Source of the DNA: JABSSA01 sp039960995
GTDB lineage: Bacteria > Pseudomonadota > Alphaproteobacteria > Rhodobacterales > Rhodobacteraceae
DNA: 64,000 nt
Reading direction: 5' to 3'
NCBI GenBank assembly: GCA_039960995.1
Contig: JBDVKF010000093.1
Span: forward strand, 1-64,000
The notes beneath the pieces were generated by a model, which saw only the letters and a program-made list of their open reading frames with translations, did not search any database and was not told where the DNA came from. Both the position numbers and the translations under genes were made by a program. Positions 1 through 8,749 of this stretch are shown here, piece after piece. Position 1 is the first letter of the stretch; the number at the start of each line of letters is the position of its first letter.

Positions 1-85
1 ACGAGTCGCGGAAATCCAAATCCGCATCGCTGTGCTTAATCGCTATACCGCGCTTGGCATACCTACCACAGAACCTGTAGGCTAA
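1..85 (+). CDS. C-terminal end of a possible TolC-family outer membrane protein (partial)
   Basis: An open frame enters from the left edge (codons from base 2) and stops with TAA at 83-85, giving 27 residues. The stretch VAEIQIRIAVLNRYTALGIP has the amphipathic helix and short tail seen at the end of TolC-type efflux outer membrane proteins. With only 27 residues this is a guess from pattern; the rest of the gene lies outside the window. Confidence 0.3.
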   Translation, partial: RVAEIQIRIAVLNRYTALGIPTTEPVG

Positions 86-413
86 ATCCGTCTTGGGGTA
101 AGGGAAAGACTGGCAATCACCCGATTTGTGCAACAAAGCCGACCCTGTTGGCCAATCCGACTCTGATGAAGTGTGCCATGGATTTTTCTCGGCTTTGGCT
201 TTGTCACGGCCCAGAATGGTCAACCGATCTTTCATGACGTTTTGAAAAACGATCAAATGAGTGAACAAGTTAGCGTGTTGAAACGCCATGCTGATGCGGG
301 TGCGTGGCTTGCACAAGCCAGCCTGTTTGTAGCGGATTTGTCCCGCCCATCATAAGCATGTTCCATGCTGCCCATGACCGGGGCGCTGTCTCATTCCAAA
401 TTTTCGCCACTTC
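86..413. other. Intergenic stretch, no supported gene
   Basis: About 330 bases between the partial left-edge gene and the end of the flavoprotein gene. One 60-codon frame (173-355, plus strand, GTG start) is open but I recognise no family in it and it has no clear ribosome binding site. I see no terminator hairpin with a T-run. Confidence 0.4.
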
Positions 414-1712
414 CTAAGTTGGGCTTTTCGCCCGACGAGCGGATCTGGTGAAGCGCGTGACAGCATAGGGCGATAGGTCGATATTTGGTTTCAATCCTTG
501 CATCAAATTTGCCAAAAGCTGCCCCGTTCGAGCGCTGCCGGTCAAACCCACATGCTGATGTCCAAAGCCCAAAAACACGCCCTTGATATGCGGTAGCTCG
601 TCTATGATCGGAACGGAATCCGTAGGTGCCGGACGATGGCCCATCCATCGGGTTTCGCGACTGTAAGTCAGGTCCGGCAGGATCGCGTCCAACCCCTTCC
701 TCAATGTTGCAAACGGAGCCTCGCGCCCCGTGTTGCCAAGGCCACCAAATTCAACCCCGCCGGCCACACGCAATCGTCCCTCCATGGGCGACAAGATAAA
801 CTTGCAGCTGGGGACTATGGTCGGCACTTTGGGCATCTGCGAGGGGTCCCAGAACTCAAGATGATAGCCGCTTTCGGCCTCGACAGGGATGTGCACGCCC
901 AGCTTTTGTGTCAGCAATGGCGAATAGGCCCCGGCGGTGATCGCCACACAAGTCGCATCGATATGGCCTTGATTGGTCATGACCCCGCTGACGCGCCCCG
1001 CAGCGTGGACGATATTGGTGACTTCGCCCGCAATGATCTGCCCGCCCGACGCTTCAAAATGATCGCGCAGAGCGGCCATATACGCGCCGGGGTCGGTGAT
1101 GCGCCCATGGCCGGGCAAAGCCGCCATGAAATCGTACTGGTCGGGGAATAGCGGGTCGTATTCCTTGCGCGCCTGTCCTTCGATTTCTTGCCAGTCAAAG
1201 CCCAATTCATTGCGAATGTCCCAGCTCAAACGATCTTTGGCAAAACTTGCACGATCCGGAAATAGTACTGCAAAATCACAAGGCTTGATGAATTGGCGGG
1301 CAGGGGTGCCCTCGGTCAAAGCCAGATGATCGTCCAGACTATTGCCGATGATCGGTGCCAGTGCTGCGGCAATCCGGCGGGTGTCGGCCTCGTTTGAATG
1401 GGCCAGAAAGCGCATGGCCCAAGGGAACATCCGCGGCATATAAGGCCAACGTACAAAGATCGGCTCGGATTTATCGAGCAACATCTTTGGCAATTTACCA
1501 AGCAAGCCCGGCATCGTTACGGGCAAAACAGATGACGAGGCCAGAACCCCGGCATTGCCAAAGCTGGCGGGACCGTCTGGGGTGGATTTGTCGATCAATG
1601 TAACAGCTTGCCCCGACCGAGCCGCCCAAATAGCCGTCGCAATCCCCACCATGCCGCCGCCCACCACGACAGTGCGGGTGGTATCTGAAATGGACTTGGC
1701 AGTATCGATCAT
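414..1712 (-). CDS. FAD-dependent oxidoreductase, DadA-like (D-amino-acid dehydrogenase family)
   Basis: The product is 432 residues from the ATG at 1712, which follows a GGGGTAAG ribosome binding site. An in-frame start 17 codons upstream is open, but it lies inside an aminotransferase remnant and is less likely. A dinucleotide-binding motif (VVVGGGMVGIATA, about residues 15-27) is followed by an acidic strand end (LIDK) and a substrate domain with the late GHQHVGLTGSARTG motif typical of DAO/DadA enzymes. Members oxidise D-amino acids or other secondary amines to the keto acid with FAD, passing electrons to the quinone pool. The substrate cannot be told from sequence. No DadX racemase is adjacent. 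Confidence 0.85.
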   Translation of the reverse strand: MIDTAKSISDTTRTVVVGGGMVGIATAIWAARSGQAVTLIDKSTPDGPASFGNAGVLASSSVLPVTMPGLLGKLPKMLLDKSEPIFVRWPYMPRMFPWAMRFLAHSNEADTRRIAAALAPIIGNSLDDHLALTEGTPARQFIKPCDFAVLFPDRASFAKDRLSWDIRNELGFDWQEIEGQARKEYDPLFPDQYDFMAALPGHGRITDPGAYMAALRDHFEASGGQIIAGEVTNIVHAAGRVSGVMTNQGHIDATCVAITAGAYSPLLTQKLGVHIPVEAESGYHLEFWDPSQMPKVPTIVPSCKFILSPMEGRLRVAGGVEFGGLGNTGREAPFATLRKGLDAILPDLTYSRETRWMGHRPAPTDSVPIIDELPHIKGVFLGFGHQHVGLTGSARTGQLLANLMQGLKPNIDLSPYAVTRFTRSARRAKSPT

Positions 1713-1737
1713 ATTTATCTTACCCCAGATTGGCTTT

Positions 1738-1836
1738 TCAAGATCGGCAAAAACGGCGTTCAAATGCGTCTAGTACCGGTTGAATGTCCTCTATCTGCAA
1801 ACACAATGGAGGCACCATCCGCAACACGTTTTTATG
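1738..1836 (-). pseudogene. Remnant of a class III (ornithine/GABA-type) aminotransferase C-terminus
   Basis: In one minus-strand frame about 33 codons read RHKNVLRMVPPL followed by a helix ending LDAFERRF and a stop. This is the pattern of the last 30 residues of class III PLP aminotransferases (xNVLRxxPPL, then the C-terminal helix). Nothing upstream in that frame continues the protein, so it looks like a truncated relic just upstream of the DadA-like gene. Family assignment is from memory. Confidence 0.45.
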
Positions 1837-1998
1837 TCTGGTATGATGTAACCTCGTTCGTTGTTGTTGAATGAAGCTCGACATGGCCAGTAAACTAGGC
1901 GGCGTGCCTGAAAACAGATGTTGCAATCAAATAGAAATTTCACGGCCGTTGCAAAACAGAAGGGCGTGACAGAGGCGAGGTTTAGCAACCAGGTGACC

Positions 1999-2298
1999 TC
2001 AATTGTCGTGGCGCTGAAAAGCCGGGCGGGGATACCGGATCACCGTTTTGATGACGCCTTCAAAATGGTGCTTTCCCTCTGAAACCTTGCTAATTTTTTG
2101 CGACTTCTCCGAACGCGCCCAATCTTCCGATGTACCGGGTTTGGTTGGCTTGCCTTCATCTGCATTGCCAATCCGCATCCAATCACCATGCGACATCAGC
2201 ATCTCGTATACATCGTCCATGGCACGCAGTTGATACGAAAGCCGCATTTTGCCGACTTGCACGACCAAGGCTGGGGGGCGTTTTCTTCGTCCTTCCAC
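1999..2298 (-). CDS. Small conserved protein, possibly truncated (resembles DUF6855-type proteins)
   Basis: An open frame of 99 residues from a GTG at 2298. Its middle part (MDDVYEMLMSHGDWMRIGNADEGK, split here as MDDVYEML / HGDWMRIG / NADEG) resembles a small roseobacter family I know as DUF6855. The expected C-terminal half (a Gly/Trp-rich segment and basic end) is absent and replaced by an unrelated tail, so this may be a broken copy. It sits next to the aminotransferase relic. Function unknown. Confidence 0.4.
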   Translation of the reverse strand: MEGRRKRPPALVVQVGKMRLSYQLRAMDDVYEMLMSHGDWMRIGNADEGKPTKPGTSEDWARSEKSQKISKVSEGKHHFEGVIKTVIRYPRPAFQRHDN

Positions 2299-2380
2299 AT
2301 TGTTGGATCAATCGCACAAAAATACCGTTCAAACTTCTTGATTATGGACATGATACCCAGTGGGGGTTAGTCCTAATCTT

Positions 2381-2995
2381 ATGGCTAATCTAAGTTGCCC
2401 AAATTGCGGAAATAACCAGGATACGCGCTTTGCCACGGCCAAAATGACCACCTGTGCGTCGTGTCAGACCACCTTGTATATTGATACAGGCCATTTGCGC
2501 GACGCCGGGTCGAGTGGCGAAATGCATGATGCTCCGTTGTTGTTTCAGGTCGGTGAAACCGTGAGTTTCGGCGCAGAAACCTATAGCGTGATGGGTCATG
2601 CGCGTTTCAGTTACGGCATCGGTTGGTGGGATGAGTTTTTTGCCGTTACGGACCGTGGCGAAGAAGTTTGGATTTCGGTCGACGAGGGAGACGTGATCGT
2701 TCAGCGTCCTTTGTCCTCCGGAGATGCGCCAGACATCAAGACGCTCCCAAAACTGGGAGCTTCCTTTACCATCAAAGAAACAGATTACAGAGTAACGGAA
2801 AAGGATACCGCGACATGCATCGCGTTTCGGGGAGAGTTTCCGGAGGTTCTTCACCTTGGCTCTAAGTATGAATTCATTAACTGCCAGGGCGACGATGATA
2901 CGCTGCTATCCGGGGAATTTTCCACGTGTGATCCAGATTGGTATACTGGTGCCTGGCTTGATCAGTATAGCCTCAAGATAGAGACCAGATCTTGA
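2381..2995 (+). CDS. DUF4178 protein with N-terminal zinc ribbon
   Basis: The product is 204 residues from ATG 2381; a GTG at 2360 is in frame but poorly supported. The N-terminus carries a zinc-ribbon pair (CPNCG ... CASC) before a beta-rich DUF4178 region with the WWDEFFAVTD-type motif. The function of DUF4178 is not established. It is the first gene of a tightly packed run (4-base overlap with the next gene) leading into DUF350 and a membrane aminopropyltransferase, so it probably acts with a membrane-associated polyamine enzyme. Confidence 0.75.
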   Translation: MANLSCPNCGNNQDTRFATAKMTTCASCQTTLYIDTGHLRDAGSSGEMHDAPLLFQVGETVSFGAETYSVMGHARFSYGIGWWDEFFAVTDRGEEVWISVDEGDVIVQRPLSSGDAPDIKTLPKLGASFTIKETDYRVTEKDTATCIAFRGEFPEVLHLGSKYEFINCQGDDDTLLSGEFSTCDPDWYTGAWLDQYSLKIETRS

Positions 2996-4281
2996 CCCGA
3001 AACTCTGATATCAAATCAATAAACTGTAACTCTTGTGGTGCAGGTCTGGATATTCTTGGCGGCGGCCGAGTGCAAGTCATGGTATGTGGCTATTGCGGTT
3101 CCGAACTGGATGCCCAAGACAATTTTGCGGTGCTTCGTCAATTTTCGGACCTTGAACGCCCTAAAACTCCTTTTTCGATTGGGATGACGGGTGAAATTGA
3201 TGGGGTGTCTTTCACTGTCATTGGCACACTAGGCATGGTGGAACGATGGGGCGGACGAGTTTGGACATGGGTCGAACATCAATTGTTTTCACCAACTCAT
3301 GGTTATGCTTATCTGACGGTTGAGGACGGAAACCTAAGTTTTACACGCCGCTATCGTGGCTATACCCGACCAGCTTGGATCACGCCTACTAGCGTTGAAA
3401 CAGCAGAGACACGCCCAACGGTGCGTAATTCTGAGGGAACATTTTCCTATTTCGAAACGTCAACGGCCGAGATTAGTTTCGTCGAAGGCGAGTTCAATTG
3501 GCGCCCCGAAATTGGTGCACAAACGACAAGCGTTTCAATGTTGGGCCAGGCCGCGATGCTCGATTTCAGTAAATCAGCAACTGAAGAAGAAATCTTGCGC
3601 ACAGAGTATGTGTCAGCGGCAGAGGTATACGCATCCTTTGGTGTTCAGAACCCACCTAAGTCCACGGGTTTCAATGTCCTAAAGCCCTTTTTGCCCGGAC
3701 CTCATCAAAGATTCTTTGCGATTTCATCATTTGTATTCGCTGTGATTGCGCTGGTTATGTCTGTTACCGTCATTGGATCACCGGGTAGTGGTTCTGGCCA
3801 GAACTGGACGTTCAATGTAAGCGAACTGCCGCAAGAAACCTCTTTTGAGATTACGGAAAAAGATCGACTTGCCCTCATTCAAGTTAGTGCTGATGTGGAT
3901 AACAGTTGGGCATATTTAGGAGTATACGTCACCGATCCAGAAGATGTACCGGTATTCGAGGCTGGCCGCACCGTGGAACGCTATTCCGGCCGCGACAGTG
4001 ATGGCGCATGGAGTGAAGGACGTCGGACCTCAGCTCTGCGGTTTATACCCCGTAAGACCGGCACCTATCAGGTCGAAGTCGATTTGCTAGAGGCTGATAC
4101 ATGGGGGCGTCAGGGCGCCCCACTCGGTAACGTGACCTTGCGCTTGCGACAAGGTGTGACCAATGGCCGTTGGTTGCAATTCATCGCTTTGGTCTTTGCG
4201 CTCTTTGGTATCTATCACATCGCACGCCCTACGGTTCACCAATATCGACGGATGCGCCACAGCGATTGGAGCGATGACTAG
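2992..4281 (+). CDS. Large DUF4178 membrane protein with zinc ribbon
   Basis: The product is 429 residues from a TTG overlapping the previous stop by four bases. It has an N-terminal zinc ribbon (CNSCG ... CGYCG), a DUF4178 domain (about residues 60-220), a transmembrane helix near 243-265, an extracytoplasmic beta-rich domain (about 270-390) and a second helix near 393-412. This topology would link a cytoplasmic sensor-like part to a periplasmic domain. It is encoded between a smaller DUF4178 protein and a 51-residue membrane peptide. Biochemical role unknown. Confidence 0.75.
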   Translation: MTRNSDIKSINCNSCGAGLDILGGGRVQVMVCGYCGSELDAQDNFAVLRQFSDLERPKTPFSIGMTGEIDGVSFTVIGTLGMVERWGGRVWTWVEHQLFSPTHGYAYLTVEDGNLSFTRRYRGYTRPAWITPTSVETAETRPTVRNSEGTFSYFETSTAEISFVEGEFNWRPEIGAQTTSVSMLGQAAMLDFSKSATEEEILRTEYVSAAEVYASFGVQNPPKSTGFNVLKPFLPGPHQRFFAISSFVFAVIALVMSVTVIGSPGSGSGQNWTFNVSELPQETSFEITEKDRLALIQVSADVDNSWAYLGVYVTDPEDVPVFEAGRTVERYSGRDSDGAWSEGRRTSALRFIPRKTGTYQVEVDLLEADTWGRQGAPLGNVTLRLRQGVTNGRWLQFIALVFALFGIYHIARPTVHQYRRMRHSDWSDD

Positions 4282-4437
4282 ATGATCGCGCGCGCAATAT
4301 TCATTATTCTGGCAGTGTGTGCGTTGGCTGGCGGGTACTACCTGTCGATCAACAGCGTATGGCAGGAAAGCAGAGACTTGGATCGATCTGTAAGGATTGG
4401 CGGAGTTGGTGGCGGCATAAATAGTCGCGTGAAATAG
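4282..4437 (+). CDS. 51-residue single-span membrane peptide
   Basis: An ATG directly after the previous stop codon opens 51 codons ending at TAG 4435-4437. Residues 4-24 form a hydrophobic helix (ARAIFIILAVCALAGGYY), followed by a polar, glycine-rich tail. The gene fills the gap between the large DUF4178 gene and DUF350 exactly, which supports it being real. I recognise no family; it could be a small subunit of the same membrane complex. Confidence 0.5.
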   Translation: MIARAIFIILAVCALAGGYYLSINSVWQESRDLDRSVRIGGVGGGINSRVK

Positions 4438-4447
4438 GAGATTAAAG

Positions 4448-4672
4448 TTGGAACTTTTTGCCGAAATTTCAGGAGCAGAGATACTCTCGACGCTCATTTT
4501 TTCACTGATCGGGATCTTTATCTTATGCCTATGCTGGTGGGTGATCCGTACATTTTCTCCATTCCCCATCATCAAAGAGATTGAGACAGATCAGAACGTA
4601 GCGCTGGCGATTTTGATTGCTTCTGTCTTCATTTCATTATCGTTGATCATCTCGGCCGTCATTTTATCCTAA
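4448..4672 (+). CDS. DUF350 (YjfL/UPF0719-like) membrane protein
   Basis: The product is 74 residues starting at TTG 4448, set by a TAGGAG ribosome binding site seven bases upstream. Two hydrophobic segments (about residues 12-33 and 50-73) flank a short polar loop, as in one repeat of DUF350 proteins. E. coli YjfL lies in an operon with a glutathionylspermidine-synthase-like ATP-grasp protein; here the partner is an aminopropyltransferase. The stop overlaps the next ATG by one base. Function unknown, probably membrane localisation or a channel-like role. Confidence 0.7.
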   Translation: MELFAEISGAEILSTLIFSLIGIFILCLCWWVIRTFSPFPIIKEIETDQNVALAILIASVFISLSLIISAVILS

Positions 4673-6213
4673 TGAAATCTGACACGACCCAGAGCAAGCA
4701 GGCTATTTGGTTGCTGCTTGCGACTTGGCTTGTGGCGATTGCGAGCCTAATTTACGAACTGATCGCCGCGACATTATCGAGCTACCTGCTTGGTGACTCT
4801 GTGCGCCAATTCAGTTTTGTGATCGGTGTATTCTTGGCAACTATGGGCGTTGGTGCCTGGCTTTCGCGATTCACGGGCGATGCTTTGCAGGGCTTTGTGC
4901 GGGTGCAGGTCGCATTGGGCGTTGTCGGCGGTGCTCTGGCTCCCGTCGTTTACGCAGCCTATGCACTGACCGGAGAAGTCCAACTTCTTCTTTACCTTAT
5001 GCTGGGCGGTGTTGGGGTGCTGTCAGGCATGGAAATTCCGTTGATTGCGCGCGTTCTTAAAGACATCGGAGCCACGCGGTTTCGGTTCGAAAACGTGCTC
5101 AGCGTCGACTATCTGGGCGCGTTGATCGCATCATTGGCGTTCCCGCTTTTCATTGTGCCGCACCTTGGTTTGATGTCTGCAAGCTTGGTGTTTGGTTGCC
5201 TCAACTTAGTCGTGGCGGGCGTTTCCATTGCCATGTTTCGGGATCAGATCAATTCCACCCTCAAATTTGTATGCGCAGGCGCATTTATTCTAATGGTGGC
5301 TGGGCTCGTGCAATCGGAACGGCTGGTGTCTGTGGCAGATGCTGCATTGTTTCAGGATGACCTGATTTTATCAGAAACAACGCCCTATCAAAACATCGCC
5401 GTCACGCGTTTTCGGGATCGCACGCGCTTGTTCCTTGATCATTCGATCCAATTCGATTCCGCGGATGAGTATCGCTATCATGAAATGCTGGTCCATCCTG
5501 CGCTTGCAAAAGCCTCACGGCATGAGCACGTGTTGATCCTTGGTGGTGGTGACGGAATGGCGGCACGTGAAGTGCTGAAATATGAGGACGTGTTGCAGGT
5601 TACGCTCGTCGATCTTGATCCGCGTGTCACCGAGTTATTTCGCGATCATGCCCAACTAAAACATCTGAATGATGAGGCCTTGTCCGATCCACGGGTCAGC
5701 ATCGTCAATCAAGATGCCTGGACTTTTGCCGAAGAAACCAATGCAATTTTTGATGTCATCATTATTGATCTACCCGATCCCAAAAACTTGTCGCTGTCCA
5801 AGCTGTACACGACCGAATTCTACGCCATTTTGATCGAACGATTGTCGCCGCGCGGCTTTCTCGTGACCCAAGCCGGTTCACCTTTCTTTGCGCGACAGGC
5901 GTTCTGGTCGATCATTGAAACATGGGAAGGCACGCGGAACCCCGTGAGCGCCTTGCAAGCTTTGTATGTGCGTCCATATCGCGCTTATGTGCCAAGCTTT
6001 GGGGAATGGGGCTTTGTGCTTGTGTCACCTTATGAACCCGCCCAACGTGATTTGGTTTGGCCGCAGGGATTGCGCTATCTTACCCCAGAAATCTGGCAAC
6101 AGGCACAGGTTTTTGCAGCAGACACAGACCGCGTTCCCGCCGATCTGAATACCATTCAATCTCATGCGCTCGTTCATTACTATCAGGACGGTTGGGATGC
6201 TTGGTTTGAATGA
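4672..6213 (+). CDS. speE: Polyamine aminopropyltransferase with N-terminal membrane domain
   Basis: The product is 513 residues. The first about 210 residues form roughly seven hydrophobic helices. The C-terminal half is a spermidine-synthase fold with the SAM-binding loop GGGDG at 291-295, an acidic strand end (VDLD) near 312-316 and DLPDP at 366-370 in place of the usual gate-loop Asp motif. Members transfer an aminopropyl group from decarboxylated SAM to an amine; the membrane fusion suggests a membrane-located or unusual acceptor. It ends the DUF4178-DUF350 operon and faces speD, which would supply decarboxylated SAM. Confidence 0.85.
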   Translation: MKSDTTQSKQAIWLLLATWLVAIASLIYELIAATLSSYLLGDSVRQFSFVIGVFLATMGVGAWLSRFTGDALQGFVRVQVALGVVGGALAPVVYAAYALTGEVQLLLYLMLGGVGVLSGMEIPLIARVLKDIGATRFRFENVLSVDYLGALIASLAFPLFIVPHLGLMSASLVFGCLNLVVAGVSIAMFRDQINSTLKFVCAGAFILMVAGLVQSERLVSVADAALFQDDLILSETTPYQNIAVTRFRDRTRLFLDHSIQFDSADEYRYHEMLVHPALAKASRHEHVLILGGGDGMAAREVLKYEDVLQVTLVDLDPRVTELFRDHAQLKHLNDEALSDPRVSIVNQDAWTFAEETNAIFDVIIIDLPDPKNLSLSKLYTTEFYAILIERLSPRGFLVTQAGSPFFARQAFWSIIETWEGTRNPVSALQALYVRPYRAYVPSFGEWGFVLVSPYEPAQRDLVWPQGLRYLTPEIWQQAQVFAADTDRVPADLNTIQSHALVHYYQDGWDAWFE

Positions 6214-6239
6214 CCCGTGATGGCCTTGGTTTAAAGAAT

Positions 6240-6599
6240 CTATTCAGATTTTTGGCCGCGGCGAATTTTTGAAACTTCACTGTGCGAGGCCTGAAAAGCG
6301 GCCTCTATGACCGCGATTGCCGGGTCAGGTGAAAGACCACTGCACAAGAAAATATCTACCGCAGCAAAGCCGGTTTCGGGCCAAGTATGTATCGAAATGT
6401 GCGACTCTTTTAACAGCACCATTCCAGTAATGCCTGAACCCTCACCAAAGACGTGAAATTTTTGGTCCAGCACGGTCGCGCCGACGTCATTGGCTGCTGT
6501 CAACAATGCTTCGCGAACGACGCTTAAATCATCCAAGAATTGCGCGGCATATAAATCTAGCAGTACATGAGTTCCGGGTGCAAATTGCATGCAATTCAT
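6240..6599 (-). CDS. speD: S-adenosylmethionine decarboxylase proenzyme
   Basis: The product is 119 residues, the usual length for bacterial class 1B SpeD. The motif ESHISIHTWPE gives the Ser that becomes the pyruvoyl group (S66 from this start), the processing His (H71), and the catalytic Cys lies in DIFLCSG (C86). It decarboxylates SAM to the aminopropyl donor used by SpeE. The gene converges on the aminopropyltransferase with a 26-base gap. A second ATG three codons downstream is an equally plausible start. Confidence 0.9.
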   Translation of the reverse strand: MNCMQFAPGTHVLLDLYAAQFLDDLSVVREALLTAANDVGATVLDQKFHVFGEGSGITGMVLLKESHISIHTWPETGFAAVDIFLCSGLSPDPAIAVIEAAFQASHSEVSKIRRGQKSE

Positions 6600-6719
6600 C
6601 CAGTTGAGATCGTGTACCCGTTAAGGCACCGCGTGTTTGTGATATCGTTATCGTGCGCCCTATCGTTTTTCGCTCCCTTCTTGAACGTGTCAAGAGCGGC
6701 GACGCAGATATAGCGTTGA

Positions 6720-7228
6720 ATATGACCTGATTGAATATTCGGGTTGCCAGTTTCGGCGTTATTGGTGCTCTGGCACGAATGTGCTTCGGGGTCGAGAACG
6801 GCTTGAACGTGGCTGACGAACCAATTTGCCGTTCCTTTGTGCAAGAACGCTTTATTAAGCTGATGTCTAACCCATCGTAGGCCGGAGTTAGTGAAGAGCC
6901 GGCAATTTCTTGGCAACGTAGTCGCGCATATGAGTTGCAAATGCGGCTAGCAGTGGGCTTTCAAGCCGATTGGTTGGTGTTACCATACCAACTGATATCG
7001 CCGACGATGTGCAAGCAAACGACGTTGATCGATGAAGCCTGCTATCACGTGGCATTTGATCAAGGAGTATCTGTGCAAATCTGCCTGGGTCGGGACATTA
7101 GTTCCAATCGCACATTTTCTGCGCGTGACCTGAGAACGGCTGAAAAATTAAGCGCTATCGCGTGCAGTTTGATCGCACAGCAATGGAAAGACCTTAAATC
7201 GAAAGGGATTCCCTCCAAGATGTGGTGA
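6720..7228 (+). pseudogene. Possible LuxR-type sensor-domain remnant with an in-frame stop
   Basis: One frame is open from about 6720 except for a TAG at 6878-6880; the open part after the stop (6935-7228) encodes 97 residues. The segment ACYHVAFDQGVSVQICLGRD and then FSARDLRTAEKLSAI resembles the end of the ligand-sensing half of LuxR-type regulators, but no helix-turn-helix follows. I infer a decayed regulator; the match is weak. Bases 6600-6719 hold nothing I can identify. Confidence 0.3.
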
Positions 7229-7506
7229 ACCGGTTTAAATCCGGAACTTAACGCCCCTCCAACTGCTCAATGAGTGATCGAACTTTTCCGACCTATGTCC
7301 TTACGGGTTATGATTTGGAGTTGTGCAAACATACCAGTTTTCAAGAACAGATTTCGACGAAGATTGGAGCGCATCTGTTTGAGAGTTTGAAAAATGCCAA
7401 AGGATGGAGCGACGAAAACTATTTCCGTCAAATTTCGCCGCACGTCGAAGCATCAACCTCGCGCTCTTAGTCTTCTCGGCCTCATAGATCGAAGAAAGGA
7501 AGACTG

Positions 7507-7686
7507 ATGAAAAATTTTGAACAATCATTTTTTGAGACAAGAGCCAAAACCACAACGTCTCATTTGGTGCAAAGTAATCGAACTTCTTTCTTTTTAACCA
7601 TCAAATTGGTCATTAAAAACATCGGGGCGCGCATTTGTCATAGAGTGAAGCTACCCAACATCTTGCCAGGTCGCTGGTATTTATAA
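7507..7686 (+). CDS. Possible 59-residue protein of unknown function
   Basis: The ATG at 7507 has a fair ribosome binding site (AAGGAAGACTG) and opens 59 codons to TAA 7684-7686. The product is basic and Ser/Thr-rich in its first half, with no recognised motif. It lies in an otherwise empty 690-base gap (7229-7918), where another unrecognised 66-codon frame (7270-7470) is also open. May be chance. Confidence 0.22.
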   Translation: MKNFEQSFFETRAKTTTSHLVQSNRTSFFLTIKLVIKNIGARICHRVKLPNILPGRWYL

Positions 7687-7918
7687 GAGAGATGCCATTT
7701 TTTGATGTGTGCACTTTGCGGCTTCTAGATGTCTGCGTTGTCGCACTCCAATGGGCCTAGATGAGGCGCTATTTTCCAATGACGGCTTTTCGGACATTCG
7801 CGCGCTGCGCAGCACTTGTTCGTTTACCTAACGAAGTGTGCACATCTGCGAGAGGGGGCTTGTCCTAAAGGTTCCGGACTGAAAACACTCGATCTGTCCA
7901 ATTGAGGGAAGATCGACA

Positions 7919-8749
7919 ATGCTGCGAACCCTAGTAGTTGCCACACTTGCCATCAGCCTTAACGCATGTGCATCCGTAGAACGTCTCGCCTTGCCAAAGC
8001 CCTCCTTGCTATCCGAAAATTTCGCCTTTCAAACTCCAGTGCAAACGGAAAAGGTGAACTACGCGACCTATGACCAGTTCTTGACCAAGTATTGGTCCAA
8101 AGACGCAAATGGTATCACGCGGGTGGATTACAAAGCGGTCGGCGCAGCGGATCGAGCCAATCTGGCAAGCTTCGTCGATCAACTGCAACAGATAAATCCG
8201 GGCAACTTGGAGCGTAATGATCAACTGGCGTATTGGATCAACCTGTACAATGCGCAAACCATTCGCGTTGTCTTAGATGCTTATCCCGTCGGCAGTATCC
8301 GAGAGATCAAAGACGGACCGCTCAGCATCGGCCCTTGGAACCGCAAAGACATTATGGTCAATGGCACGGCGCTTAGTCTGAACGATATTGAACACCGTAT
8401 CATACGTCCGACCTTCAACGAGCCACGTATTCATTACGCCTTGAATTGCGCCGCTGCCTCTTGCCCCAATCTCGCGCCACAAGCATGGCGTGGGGCGGGG
8501 CTTAATGCTGCGTTAGAGGCAGCGGAACTTTCCTATCTGGCGGATGATCGTGGGATCAGCATTGACGAAGACGGGCGTGTGACCGCGTCCAAAATTTACA
8601 TCTGGTTTCGTGAAGACTTCGGGGCCAGCCAAAGTGAGGTCCTTGAACGTTTGATCAGCAAGTCCCCTGAGCCCAAAGCGGCTGCATTGCAGGCACGGGG
8701 GCGCATCGATCGATATCAATACGATTGGTCTCTGAATGAAGCGCAGTAG
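7919..8749 (+). CDS. DUF547 domain lipoprotein
   Basis: The product is 276 residues with a GAGGGA site before ATG 7919. A lipoprotein signal peptide ends in the lipobox LNAC (Cys17). The mature part carries the DUF547 hallmarks: a WINLYNAQTIR segment and the later HYALNCAAASCPNL motif with paired cysteines. DUF547 proteins are common in proteobacteria and plants; some resemble papain/transglutaminase folds, but catalytic activity is not established. It is monocistronic, with open intergenic DNA on both sides. Confidence 0.8.
   Translation: MLRTLVVATLAISLNACASVERLALPKPSLLSENFAFQTPVQTEKVNYATYDQFLTKYWSKDANGITRVDYKAVGAADRANLASFVDQLQQINPGNLERNDQLAYWINLYNAQTIRVVLDAYPVGSIREIKDGPLSIGPWNRKDIMVNGTALSLNDIEHRIIRPTFNEPRIHYALNCAAASCPNLAPQAWRGAGLNAALEAAELSYLADDRGISIDEDGRVTASKIYIWFREDFGASQSEVLERLISKSPEPKAAALQARGRIDRYQYDWSLNEAQ

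Noticed and set aside
636..1151. 171-codon frame on the plus strand
   Set aside because: Antisense to the DadA-like gene, with no family features; a shadow of its codon bias.
6596..6940. 114-codon minus-strand frame upstream of speD
   Set aside because: No recognisable family, no ribosome binding site, low-complexity polar composition; it also overlaps the better LuxR-like remnant on the other strand.
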